A stretch of DNA of 12,324 nt, from the NCBI GenBank assembly GCA_004297235.1, contig SCUR01000483.1, positions 1-12,324 of the forward strand. The letters run 5' to 3'. The notes beneath the pieces were generated by a model. It was not told the DNA's origin. It saw nothing but the letters and a program-made list of their open reading frames with translations, and did no database searches. Each line of letters begins with the position of its first letter. Position 1 is the stretch's first letter. The position numbers were made by a program, and so were the translations under genes. This document shows positions 5,643-12,324 of this stretch, in pieces. The DNA is from Candidatus Manganitrophaceae bacterium (GTDB taxonomy: Bacteria; Nitrospirota; Nitrospiria; SBBL01; Manganitrophaceae).

Positions 5643-7424
5643 ATGAAACAATTTGAAGCGATACGGGACAGCGGGTTATTTTCAGGTTGGACCTTCGCGA
5701 TCGCAGTCGGGATCTTATTGCTGGTCTCTATTGCAGTTGGCAAGCGAGAGAAGCCCCAGTTGCGGGGCAGCGGAAAGTTCGCCGGTACTACGGGGATTAT
5801 CCGAAGGTACGGGGACTGGAGCCGCCTTCCTCTCTCGCTCTTTGCGATTCTCCTGATTTATGCGCTCTTGCTTGTGACGGCCGGATACATCCTCCACGCC
5901 TTATGGGGATGGGATGGCTTTACCGGTCGCGTGTGGATGACGACGATTCTCATCGAGCTCTTCCTGATTGCAATTGCCTTGTATATTGCACTCTTTCTCG
6001 ATCGGTTCAAGAAGATCAACCGCTACCCGTTCGGACAGATTCGGTACCTGGGCTTTAGGGTCACCCTATGGCTTCCGGAGAAGGACCGCTTCGAGCACAT
6101 CAAGATCCAGGGGCGCGCCGGCGTCGGCAAGACCACCGGGTTCATGTTCCCCGGCCTCATCAGTGACGCGGCGGGAGAATGCTCCGCCGTGGCGCTGGAC
6201 GTCAAATCTCCGGAACTCTTCGAGACGGTGGCCGGCGCCTGGTCCGCCCGGGGGAAAAAGGTGATCCTCTGGGATCCTTACCATTCCGACTGCATCGGGT
6301 TTGAGCCGCTGGGCGCGGCCGGCCCGAATGCCCTCTCGCGGATTGAGGAATCCGTGTACGGCAAACGGGACACCTCCGCCAACGCACAGTCGATCTTCTT
6401 TGACGATCAGGAGCGAAGGTTATTTCGCCTCTGCTGCCGGCTGGTGCAGAGCTATAAAGATCCGGCGCAGTGCAACCTGCCGATGGTGCATCAGCTGGCG
6501 CTGCGGGGCGCTCCCGCCATCGAAGCGGCCGTGACCTATTGCCACAATCCGCTGCTTCAGGAAGAGTTCAATCATCTTTTTAACAACCGGCAACGGGTGC
6601 CGGATCTCATCGGCGGAATGCTCAACAAGCTCGACCTGTTCTCCGACCCGAAGATCGCGGCCGCCTTCTCCCGGCCCGATCTGGATCTGGACGTACTCTT
6701 TCGCGAGCCGACGCTGCTGATCATCGCAAGTCCGCAGAGCAACCCGAAATCGAGGTTGGGGGCGGCGATCGTGCTCAGATCGGTCATGCTGAAAATCTTC
6801 GAGCGGCCGACCAGGGGGGAGGGGCTACCGATTTTTTTCTATTTGGATGAATTCTACAACCTGCATCTGCCCGAGATGCCCGATTTCGTCAATACCGCGC
6901 GCTCCACGCGCACCGGCGTGATCACGTTTCTGCAAACGCATGAGCAGCTGTACCAGTACCAGCGGCACGAGATCGGATCGTTGTCGATCAATCAGAAGCT
7001 GCAGATCTATCTTCAGGGTTGCGACATTGCGCACTGCAAAGAGCTGTCGGAGCGGCTTGGGAAGACGCTGATCAAAGATAAGCGGGTCTCCCGAAGCCGC
7101 GGACGCCGCTCCCAGACGATCTCTTATTCGGAAGCGCCGTTGATGACCCCCGACTCGATCCAGATGCTGCCGAATGATGTCGCGCTTTGTTTTAGCAGTG
7201 ATCTGCGCCCTTTTCTGGTCAAGCGGCTGTTCTCGTATAAATCTGCTGAATTTAAAAGAAGGACGCGCCTTCCGGCGAGCGCATACAGGCCCTGCACGGA
7301 GCCGCTCTCCACTCCCTCGTATAGAGATCTCGATCTGCCCGGGCCGGAGAGTTTTACCCCTTCCAACGCCTCGTCCCCCAGGTTGCCCGGCGCTCCGGGG
7401 GGAAAAGATGTTCCCGGATGGTAG
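5643..7424 (+). CDS. Type IV coupling protein (VirD4/TraG/TraD-like ATPase)
   Basis: A 593-residue inner-membrane ATPase that links the DNA-relaxase complex to a conjugation channel and pumps DNA. Predicted membrane segments are at about 13-33, 62-84 and 97-119. The Walker A motif GRAGVGKTT is at 157-165 (Lys163), and Walker B IFFYLDEF at 397-404 (Asp402, Glu403). Between them lie VALDVKSPELFETVAG and GKKVILWDPYHSDCIGFEPL, which are typical of VirD4/TraG proteins. The FLQTHEQLYQYQ stretch (429-440) corresponds to the conserved Gln-rich sensor motif of this family. The C-terminal tail from about 540 is Pro/Ser-rich and possibly a partner-binding end. AAAGGA (5631-5636) gives a good ribosome site. 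It sits directly after its P-loop-less paralogue and before the primase. The family call is firm; the exact subfamily is not. Confidence 0.95.
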   Translation: MKQFEAIRDSGLFSGWTFAIAVGILLLVSIAVGKREKPQLRGSGKFAGTTGIIRRYGDWSRLPLSLFAILLIYALLLVTAGYILHALWGWDGFTGRVWMTTILIELFLIAIALYIALFLDRFKKINRYPFGQIRYLGFRVTLWLPEKDRFEHIKIQGRAGVGKTTGFMFPGLISDAAGECSAVALDVKSPELFETVAGAWSARGKKVILWDPYHSDCIGFEPLGAAGPNALSRIEESVYGKRDTSANAQSIFFDDQERRLFRLCCRLVQSYKDPAQCNLPMVHQLALRGAPAIEAAVTYCHNPLLQEEFNHLFNNRQRVPDLIGGMLNKLDLFSDPKIAAAFSRPDLDLDVLFREPTLLIIASPQSNPKSRLGAAIVLRSVMLKIFERPTRGEGLPIFFYLDEFYNLHLPEMPDFVNTARSTRTGVITFLQTHEQLYQYQRHEIGSLSINQKLQIYLQGCDIAHCKELSERLGKTLIKDKRVSRSRGRRSQTISYSEAPLMTPDSIQMLPNDVALCFSSDLRPFLVKRLFSYKSAEFKRRTRLPASAYRPCTEPLSTPSYRDLDLPGPESFTPSNASSPRLPGAPGGKDVPGW

Positions 7425-7590
7425 GTGAATCGATCGGAGGTCCGCCGCGGAAGAAGAGAATGCGTTTGAGGAAGCTAATCGGAGTGCCGTACGAAAAACA
7501 CTGACATGATGAGGATGTCCCCCTTCGATCGCCTCCCCGGAAGAGAGAGAAGAAAAAAGAGGAAGTCTAACCCGTATCAGGAGGTCTTCC

Positions 7591-9309
7591 ATGGGCTCCG
7601 ATTTTCAGGAAGTCAAACAACGGCTGGATATCGTCTCGGTCATCGAGAAGTATACGGGCCTGACAGCCCGCCGCAGCGGGAGTAACTACCTTCTCTCTGA
7701 ATGCCCCTTCTGTCATGGCCACGGCTGTTTTTCCATCAAACAGGAGGAGCAGTTCTTCAAATGCTTCCAATGTCCGGGGGATAAAACCGGAGGGGATGTC
7801 TTTACCTTTCTATCTAAACTTAGAGGCTATGATCAGCGTTCCGCCCTGGAGGAGCTGGCGCGGGAGGCCGGATATGCGCTGCGTTCCCAATCCTCCCGCC
7901 CCGATGTGAAGGAAGCCATTATGCGCCGGGCCAAAGAGGCCTGGGAGACGCCCGAGGCCAAAGAAGTGTGGGAGTATCTGGTCAAAGAGAGGAAGCTCTC
8001 TGAGGAGATCCTCCGATCTCACGATATCGGATTTCTCCACGACCGCTCGAAGATGACGGCCGATCTGAAACGACAGGGGTACAGCTATGAGGAGATCAAA
8101 GCGTCGGGGATTCTGACCAAAGGCTATTTCGATTTCTATCAGATTCTCATCGGGTGGAGAAGTGTCACCGGATCGCTGAGCGGATTCATGGCGGGTGTTA
8201 CGAGAAAGCGGCTTTCCGAACTCAATGAGTCAGGGAGAGACCCGCAACCGAAATATAAGATGGCCTGGGGATTTCAGGCGGACTCCCCTTATCATCTCTA
8301 TGAGGCGAAGCGGCGCACCGACAGTGCCGTCATCATCGTGGAAGGGGTGATCGATTGTCTGCAGATGCTCAATATAGGGATCTCGAATACGGTGGCCCTG
8401 GGGGGGACCGCATTCAAGGAGGGGTACGGGGCGGCGCTGGATTCAACGCGGTTTGAGAGGATCATTCTGATGCTCGATAGCGATCGCGCGGGCCGGGAGG
8501 CGACAGCCCGGATCATCCGCCAGCTGCTCAATCACCATCCGAAATTCAGCCTTTATGTCGCGGAGATCGCGGCAACCGATCCTAATGACAAGGAGAACTT
8601 GATCAAAGATCCGGACGAGCTGATCGTGAAGCTGGGGCCCCAGATCACGCGGGAGATTCTCAACGATCCGATCAAGGCGGGTCCGTGGCTTGCGATCTCC
8701 ATGAGAGGCGAACTGGATCTGACCAACTCCCTTCAACGCGATGAGGCGCTGCATCGGATGGCGTGTCTGTGGGATCGGTTCTCGGATGAGGTCGAAAAGA
8801 AAGAGATCATACGCTACTTGGCGGATTCCTGCCGGCTGCCACAGGAAGACATCCGGAAGACGATCGAGAAGTACGCCCGGCGGAAGAAAGAGAATGAGGA
8901 AAATACAGATCAGATCGATCCGCCGGCGGAGCAACCCAAAGAGGAAGATCTCAAGAGAACCTCCGCGAAGATGGAGCAGTGGGAAGAGAAGAACAAAACG
9001 CTGAAAGAGAAGAATCAAATTCTCTCGCAGCAAAATAAAGCGTTGCTGCGCGCGTATGCGCATTGTGTGACGCAGATCCGGGAACTCTCCCGGTCGGGAC
9101 TGCTCTGGCATGTAAACCGGTTGACGGAAGGGCATAGCGCTATCCTGAAACAAATTCGGAAAGATCCGAAGAAATCTTTGTTCCTTCTGGAGAAGATAAA
9201 CGAGACCTTCGAGAAATCTTCCGTTCAGGATGTCGAGAGAATCAAGACGGAGATCGATCAACTATGCAAAGAAAAAATCAACGAGAATGGAGGAAACGAT
9301 GAGTCTTAA
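7591..9309 (+). CDS. DnaG-like primase (CHC2 zinc finger plus TOPRIM)
   Basis: A 572-residue primase-like protein that would lay RNA primers on plasmid or transferred single-stranded DNA. The N-terminal zinc-binding domain shows CPFCHGHGC at 38-46 and CFQC at 58-61, as in CHC2 fingers. The RNA polymerase core and TOPRIM follow: VIIVEGVIDCL with Glu251, and ERIILMLDSDRAGREAT with Asp296 and Asp298, the metal-binding acids. A later DPDEL (340s) fits the third acidic motif. The C-terminal third is unlike DnaG of the chromosome. It holds a helical region and a likely coiled coil (about 450-490, KMEQWEEKNKTLKEKNQILSQQ), probably for contact with another replication protein. AGGAGG at 7579-7584 gives a near-perfect ribosome site. 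The stop overlaps the next start by 11 bases, implying coupling. Function as a mobile-element primase is strongly supported. Confidence 0.93.
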   Translation: MGSDFQEVKQRLDIVSVIEKYTGLTARRSGSNYLLSECPFCHGHGCFSIKQEEQFFKCFQCPGDKTGGDVFTFLSKLRGYDQRSALEELAREAGYALRSQSSRPDVKEAIMRRAKEAWETPEAKEVWEYLVKERKLSEEILRSHDIGFLHDRSKMTADLKRQGYSYEEIKASGILTKGYFDFYQILIGWRSVTGSLSGFMAGVTRKRLSELNESGRDPQPKYKMAWGFQADSPYHLYEAKRRTDSAVIIVEGVIDCLQMLNIGISNTVALGGTAFKEGYGAALDSTRFERIILMLDSDRAGREATARIIRQLLNHHPKFSLYVAEIAATDPNDKENLIKDPDELIVKLGPQITREILNDPIKAGPWLAISMRGELDLTNSLQRDEALHRMACLWDRFSDEVEKKEIIRYLADSCRLPQEDIRKTIEKYARRKKENEENTDQIDPPAEQPKEEDLKRTSAKMEQWEEKNKTLKEKNQILSQQNKALLRAYAHCVTQIRELSRSGLLWHVNRLTEGHSAILKQIRKDPKKSLFLLEKINETFEKSSVQDVERIKTEIDQLCKEKINENGGNDES

Positions 9310-10210
9310 AGGGCTGTATTTAACCGATCGAGACATTGAAATTTTCAAATACCTGGCGTGCGGGCCGGCGTTCGCGAAGGATCTTTACACGCGGTTTTTT
9401 GTGAAAGACGGAAAGCCCGTTCATCGGAGAATTTTTGAAAGACGGGTGAAGAAATTACAGGACGCGGGCTATCTTCAATCGATACGGCTTAAAAGAATTC
9501 TGAAGGAAGAATCGCAAAACAATGGGCGCATTTATATGACCACAGAGGAATGTCTGGAGCTTTTTGACAAACGAAGGGGGAGTGAAGGTCGATCGAATAC
9601 GCCTGGTCGATCTGAAGAAGAGATCCTTCCCCCGCGAGATGGTCCTCATCCGCCTGATCCGGAAGATCTGCGAACTCGAAGGACCCCACTATCAGGTTAC
9701 CCGCTTGCATGATGACGGGATGATGTCGGAATTTATTCCCAAGAAAAAGATTCGACGGCTTCCGGATCTTTTGTTAACCGCTCAGATGAACGACGGATCG
9801 TCCTTCTCTTTTCTTCTGGAATTGGACAAGGGATCGACCCGGGCTGCGGAGTTCTCTCAAAAACTGGCCGCGTTTACACAGGTCAACCGGCTTCTGGGGT
9901 TTTCCAGTATAGGAGCGCCGTTTGGAATCTTTATCGCGTGTGACAGCGAAGATCGCATGCGGTTTCTGCAACAGATGGTTGAGGAGAACTTTCTGACCGC
10001 GAAAGTCAAAGCGACAATCGCGTTCAATACGATTTATAATTTGGAGAACAGTCCGGACCGCTGAATTCATGGTATCGGGCAGACGGAACGAGAATCGAGA
10101 ATATCTTCTCGGAGATCGATCGATTCCGCAGTGAACAGGATGACGAAGACGAAAAGTTTGCGAATTTATTCAGATCGAACCATGATGATAACAATGTGAT
10201 CGGATGGTAG
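9299..10210 (+). pseudogene. Replication-relaxation-like gene, copy 1, with two frameshifts
   Basis: The first of two tandem copies. It has an ideal ribosome site (GGAGG, 9289-9293) and begins MSLKGLYLTDRDIEIFKYLACGPAF, a winged-helix-like start matching the replication-relaxation (Replic_Relax) family. In its original frame the sequence becomes unlike the second copy after LELF. Removing one T from the five-T run at 9561-9565 restores LTNEGGVKVDRIRLVDL, matching LTGKGVDVNRIRLVNL in copy 2. The restored frame then runs to a TGA at 10062. Adding one base near 10058-10059 (expected CCC, seen CC) returns to the original frame and gives PLNSWYRADGTRIENIF and an acidic tail ending GW at the TAG 10208-10210. 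The corrected protein would be about 303 residues. This may be a true pseudogene, a programmed or slippage shift, or sequencing errors; the two shifts compensate exactly. Confidence 0.8.
10064..10086 (+). repeat. 23-bp perfect direct repeat, copy in broken relaxation-like gene
   Basis: This 23-base stretch is identical to 11039-11061 in the second copy; it encodes the NSWYRADG region. It lies right after the second frameshift of copy 1. Perfect identity over 23 bases is more than the surrounding paralogous sequence shows, so it could be a site for recombination between the two copies. Confidence 0.8.
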
Positions 10211-10260
10211 TTATGCTAATTTGTTATGAACCCAAAACATGAATCAATTTTCACAGACTC

Positions 10261-10265
10261 GGAGG
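10261..10265 (+). promoter_or_regulatory. Ribosome binding site deciding the GTG start at 10271
   Basis: GGAGG five bases before the GTG reproduces the same arrangement before the ATG of the first copy (9289-9293). This makes GTG 10271 the likely start rather than the ATG at 10226. Confidence 0.75.
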
Positions 10266-10270
10266 AAACG

Positions 10271-11116
10271 GTGAGTGCTAAAGGACTGCATCTAACGGAT
10301 CGTGACATCGATGTCCTCAAATACCTGGCGTACGGGCCGGCGTTTTCAGGCGACCTACACATCAGATTTTTTGTGAAATCAGGCAAAACTATTTCTCGCC
10401 AAGCATTTGAAAGCAGAATGAAGAAATTGAAGAGCGCGGGTCACATCCGATCAATAAAACCTCAAGAAGAGTTAAGCCAAGGGAACACCCGGAACCATGG
10501 TCCCGTGCATGCGCTTGCAGAAAGAGGCCTGGAAATATTAACCGGTAAAGGAGTGGATGTGAATCGAATACGGCTGGTGAATCTGAATGAAAAAACGATT
10601 CCCCACGAAATAATCCTTACCCGCCTGATCCGAAAAATCTATGAATTCGATGGAGTCCGCTATCGAGTGATCCGTCTTTACGATGATGTCATGTTATCGA
10701 GACTGGCTCCCCAAAGAAAGATCCGACGGATTCCGGATCTTCGGTTTACCGTGCAGCTGAAGAACGGATCGTATTACTCATTCTGCGTGGAAGTCGACGC
10801 GGGAACGACCGGGGACACAAAATTCTTGGAGAAACCCGACGCATTTATCCGAACCAACCACCTCCTGGATATCACGAATAATAAGGAACCTATGATCGGA
10901 ATCTTAGTCGTGTGCGACACCGAGAATCGTATGCGGTGTCTGCAACAGCTGGTCCATGACAGCAAGCTGGTCGCGAGCACCAAGTCGGCCCTTGCATTCA
11001 ACACGATTTACAATCTCGATAACAGCCTGGGTTTGTTCAATTCATGGTATCGGGCAGACGGGACGAAAATCGAGATGATTTTCAAGTATAAAATGGCGTC
11101 TTCAAAGACCGTTTGA
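10271..11116 (+). CDS. Replication-relaxation family protein, copy 2
   Basis: An intact 281-residue protein of the replication-relaxation type, thought to act in plasmid replication control or at a relaxation complex. The N-terminal part (GLHLTDRDIDVLKYLAYGPAFSGDLHIRFF, then FESRMKKLKSAGHIRSI) reads as a winged helix. The rest, KIRRIPDLRF, YYSFCVEVDAGTTGD and IGILVVCDTENRMRCLQQLV, is the conserved mixed alpha/beta domain. The start is set at the GTG 10271 by comparison with copy 1: both have GGAGGAAACG immediately before the start and then read V/M-S-x-KGL. An ATG at 10226 in the same frame would add 15 residues without a comparable site. About half of the residues match copy 1. The end overlaps the convergent minus-strand gene by 15 bases. 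Its function is inferred from the family. Confidence 0.8.
   Translation: MSAKGLHLTDRDIDVLKYLAYGPAFSGDLHIRFFVKSGKTISRQAFESRMKKLKSAGHIRSIKPQEELSQGNTRNHGPVHALAERGLEILTGKGVDVNRIRLVNLNEKTIPHEIILTRLIRKIYEFDGVRYRVIRLYDDVMLSRLAPQRKIRRIPDLRFTVQLKNGSYYSFCVEVDAGTTGDTKFLEKPDAFIRTNHLLDITNNKEPMIGILVVCDTENRMRCLQQLVHDSKLVASTKSALAFNTIYNLDNSLGLFNSWYRADGTKIEMIFKYKMASSKTV
11039..11061 (+). repeat. 23-bp perfect direct repeat, copy in intact relaxation-like gene
   Basis: This is the partner of 10064-10086, 975 bases downstream. Recombination between the two would delete the 3' end of copy 1 and most of copy 2 and leave one hybrid gene. Confidence 0.8.
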
Positions 11117-11509
11117 TTCCGGATCGAGGTCATTCTCCGATAAGACTCCCTTTGCGGTTAAGAGTCTAAACAGCGCTGATGTTCTCTCATCCAACGCCCG
11201 AATCTGCTCAATTATCTTCGCGTTCAATCGCTCGCTGTACTCGAACAAGACCTCGTATTGGGCCAGATGATGAATGATTTGCAGAATAATAAGGATCAGC
11301 GCCTCCGCGGCCGCCTCCGGATCGTCCCGATTGGAAGCGATGATATCCCGCACGACAGGGCCTAACTTTTCCTGCCATTCGATAAATTTCTCTCTTGTAA
11401 AATTGGTCATCAGGTCGGCATACTTGGCGTCAATGTCGCCGCCGATCTTCTCACCCCAATGCAGACCCCTGATCTGTTTCTGCAATTCTTTCCAGTCAAT
11501 GTCGGCCAT
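11102..11509 (-). CDS. Small helical protein of unknown function, minus strand
   Basis: A 135-residue, largely helical protein (ADIDWKELQKQIRGLHWGEKIGG, then ADLMTNFTREKFIEWQEKLGPVVRDIIASN, AAAEALILIILQIIHHLAQYEVLFEYSERLNAKIIEQIRAL). It contains no Cys motif, signal peptide or clear membrane helix, although the ALILIILQIIHHL stretch is hydrophobic enough to be a helix in a bundle or coiled coil. The ATG at 11509 is chosen because GGAGG lies six bases upstream on this strand; the frame is open to 11551. A weak promoter-like pair (TTGAAT and TATACC, spaced 15) is present upstream on the minus strand, but it is not convincing. The 3' end overlaps the convergent replication-relaxation gene. I do not recognise the family. 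Confidence 0.6.
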   Translation of the reverse strand: MADIDWKELQKQIRGLHWGEKIGGDIDAKYADLMTNFTREKFIEWQEKLGPVVRDIIASNRDDPEAAAEALILIILQIIHHLAQYEVLFEYSERLNAKIIEQIRALDERTSALFRLLTAKGVLSENDLDPESNGL

Positions 11510-11577
11510 GGTTGCCTCCGGGGTGAATGGTATAACAAGGCAGATGTCCATTCAACAATAAAAATCCTGGGGTGCGC

Positions 11578-12108
11578 ATGAGATGGTCGGTCAACAGACT
11601 AAACTGCATCGTCATCGCGGTCTATTTCATTATTCCAACGGTTGCCCTGGCCGAATCATTCTCCGGCAAGGTCGTCAAAGTAAGCGACGGCGATACGATC
11701 TCGGTCATGCACCGGGGCCGCGCCCAAAAAATTCGTCTCCATGGAATCGATACTCCTGAAAAGAGACAGGCCTTCGGAAACCGCGCAAAGAAGTTCACCT
11801 CTGATTTGGTCTTCGGTAGAATTGTTACAGTTCGGGTTGTGGATATGGATCGTTATGGACGGATCGTTGGAGAAGTGATTCTCCCGGATGGGCGCTCTCT
11901 CAACCAGGAACTGGTAAGGGCTGGCCTTGCCTGGTGGTATCGCAAATACTCCAGAGATAAGAGCCTCAGGGAATTGGAAGAGGAGGCCAGGACCGCCAGA
12001 AGAGGATTGTGGACTGATCCAAACCCGATTCCCCCATGGGAATTCAGGAAAAAAAGAAAGCTGGAATCTTCAAAGACACCTTATCCCACAGTGAGAAACA
12101 AACCATAA
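11578..12108 (+). CDS. Exported staphylococcal-nuclease-like (SNase/thermonuclease) protein
   Basis: A 176-residue SNase-fold phosphodiesterase that hydrolyses DNA or RNA. A signal peptide is visible, with hydrophobic IVIAVYFIIPTVALA ending at about residue 25, so the mature enzyme acts in the periplasm or outside. Key positions of the S. aureus enzyme are present: VSDGDT with Asp38 (D21), KIRLHGIDTPE with Arg53 (R35), Asp58 (D40) and Glu61 (E43), and DRYGR with Arg95 (R87). The start is either the GTG at 11572 or the ATG at 11578; a weak GGGGTG precedes the latter. SNase relatives occur on conjugative plasmids (RP4 ParB is one), so a role in the element is possible. The gene stands alone between two minus-strand genes. 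Confidence 0.93.
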   Translation: MRWSVNRLNCIVIAVYFIIPTVALAESFSGKVVKVSDGDTISVMHRGRAQKIRLHGIDTPEKRQAFGNRAKKFTSDLVFGRIVTVRVVDMDRYGRIVGEVILPDGRSLNQELVRAGLAWWYRKYSRDKSLRELEEEARTARRGLWTDPNPIPPWEFRKKRKLESSKTPYPTVRNKP

Positions 12109-12255
12109 GTTGGTTCAAGACTTCCATGCTGGTCATTAGAAAGAAACACTCCAAGATGTTGAGATTCAATTCAGTCCATCGTTACATTTGCTATCAGCTA
12201 TCCGAAATAAAAAATCCGCGAAAAGCAAAAAAATTTTCCTGCTGTACCTATTTTC

Positions 12256-12324
12256 CTAGAAACCCTCTTGTGAACAATCTTTCATACCATCTTTTATACC
12301 GTCTTGCATACCATCTTGCATCCC
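12256..12324 (-). CDS. 3' end of a minus-strand gene with a repetitive tetrapeptide tail
   Basis: Only the last 23 codons are visible; the gene runs off the right edge. Read on the minus strand, the frame ends at a TAG (12256-12258) and gives a tail of repeated GMQD-type units (GMQD, GMQD, GIKD, GMKD), then CSQEGF. Such repeated charged tails with Gly-Met/Ile-Gln/Lys-Asp/Glu are common at the C-terminus of Rpn/PD-(D/E)XK nuclease family transposase-like proteins, which is my best but unproven guess. No catalytic region is in the window. Confidence 0.5.
   Translation of the reverse strand, partial: GMQDGMQDGIKDGMKDCSQEGF
12282..12324. repeat. Tandem 12-bp repeat reaching the right edge
   Basis: Three units of 12 bases (12282-12293, 12294-12305, 12306-12317) follow the pattern CATACCATCTT with one variable leading base, and a fourth starts at 12318 and is cut by the window edge. 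The period equals four codons, and on the minus strand the units encode the tetrapeptide tail of the gene ending at 12256. The repeat is therefore probably coding rather than an iteron or replication origin. Confidence 0.7.

Noticed and set aside
7425..7590. Gap between coupling ATPase and primase examined for a small gene, promoter or hairpin
   Set aside because: A frame from the ATG at 7506 reads into the primase gene without a ribosome site. Promoter-like hexamers match poorly, and no stable hairpin with a T run was found.
6825..7592. 255-residue minus-strand open frame opposite the coupling ATPase
   Set aside because: It is a mirror of strongly supported ATPase coding sequence (Walker B region and C-terminus), with no motif or ribosome site of its own.
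8443..9261. 272-residue minus-strand open frame opposite the primase
   Set aside because: It lies opposite the TOPRIM and coiled-coil coding sequence; its composition is typical of antisense translation.
12109..12255. Stretch after the nuclease gene examined for a terminator or origin
   Set aside because: It is AT-rich near 12205-12240, but I found no inverted repeat or iteron and no convincing gene.
12282..12324. 12-bp tandem repeat considered as plasmid iterons
   Set aside because: The period is a multiple of three and the minus strand reads an uninterrupted tetrapeptide tail with a stop, so a coding repeat is simpler.
1..12324. CRISPR array, tRNA, rRNA or insertion sequence
   Set aside because: No regularly spaced identical repeats with variable spacers, no tRNA-like cloverleaf or rRNA sequence and no transposase with terminal inverted repeats were seen by eye.

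Overview
The window looks like part of a bacterial integrative conjugative element or conjugative plasmid. It carries a lytic transglycosylase of the VirB1/IagB type, a VirD4/TraG-like coupling ATPase, a DnaG-like primase, two replication-relaxation-type genes and an exported SNase-type nuclease. Most genes have strong Shine-Dalgarno sequences and several overlap by a few bases, as in long co-transcribed operons. Signal peptides and the periplasmic-type enzymes suggest a Gram-negative or Nitrospirota/proteobacteria-like host, but the sequence alone does not fix the taxon. No relaxase, integrase, core type IV secretion genes, rRNA or tRNA were seen, so the element, if real, extends beyond the window.

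Layout, left to right. Positions 1-374 hold the end of the transglycosylase. Positions 395-2157 hold a membrane module: a 71-residue protein resembling only the membrane part of NfeD, then NfeD, then an SPFH/stomatin (QmcA-like) protein. Positions 2198-4693 hold small uncharacterised genes, including one minus-strand gene (2671-3165) inside an otherwise plus-strand block. Positions 4725-7424 hold a coupling-protein pair: a shortened relative without a P-loop, followed 3 bases later by the full ATPase. Positions 7591-11116 are the DNA-processing part: primase, then two tandem copies of a replication-relaxation-like gene. The first copy is broken by two compensating one-base shifts. Positions 11102-11509 hold a small minus-strand gene, 11578-12108 the nuclease, and the right edge the repetitive 3' end of another minus-strand gene.

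How the parts may work together (inference): the transglycosylase would open the cell wall for a conjugation channel. The coupling ATPase would deliver DNA to that channel, and the primase would start complementary-strand synthesis in the recipient. The relaxation-like proteins would act at the replication or transfer origin. The NfeD-SPFH proteins could organise or protect the membrane around the machine. The most unusual points are the P-loop-less coupling-protein paralogue, the duplicated NfeD membrane domain inside a transfer region, and the duplicated and frameshifted relaxation-like gene.
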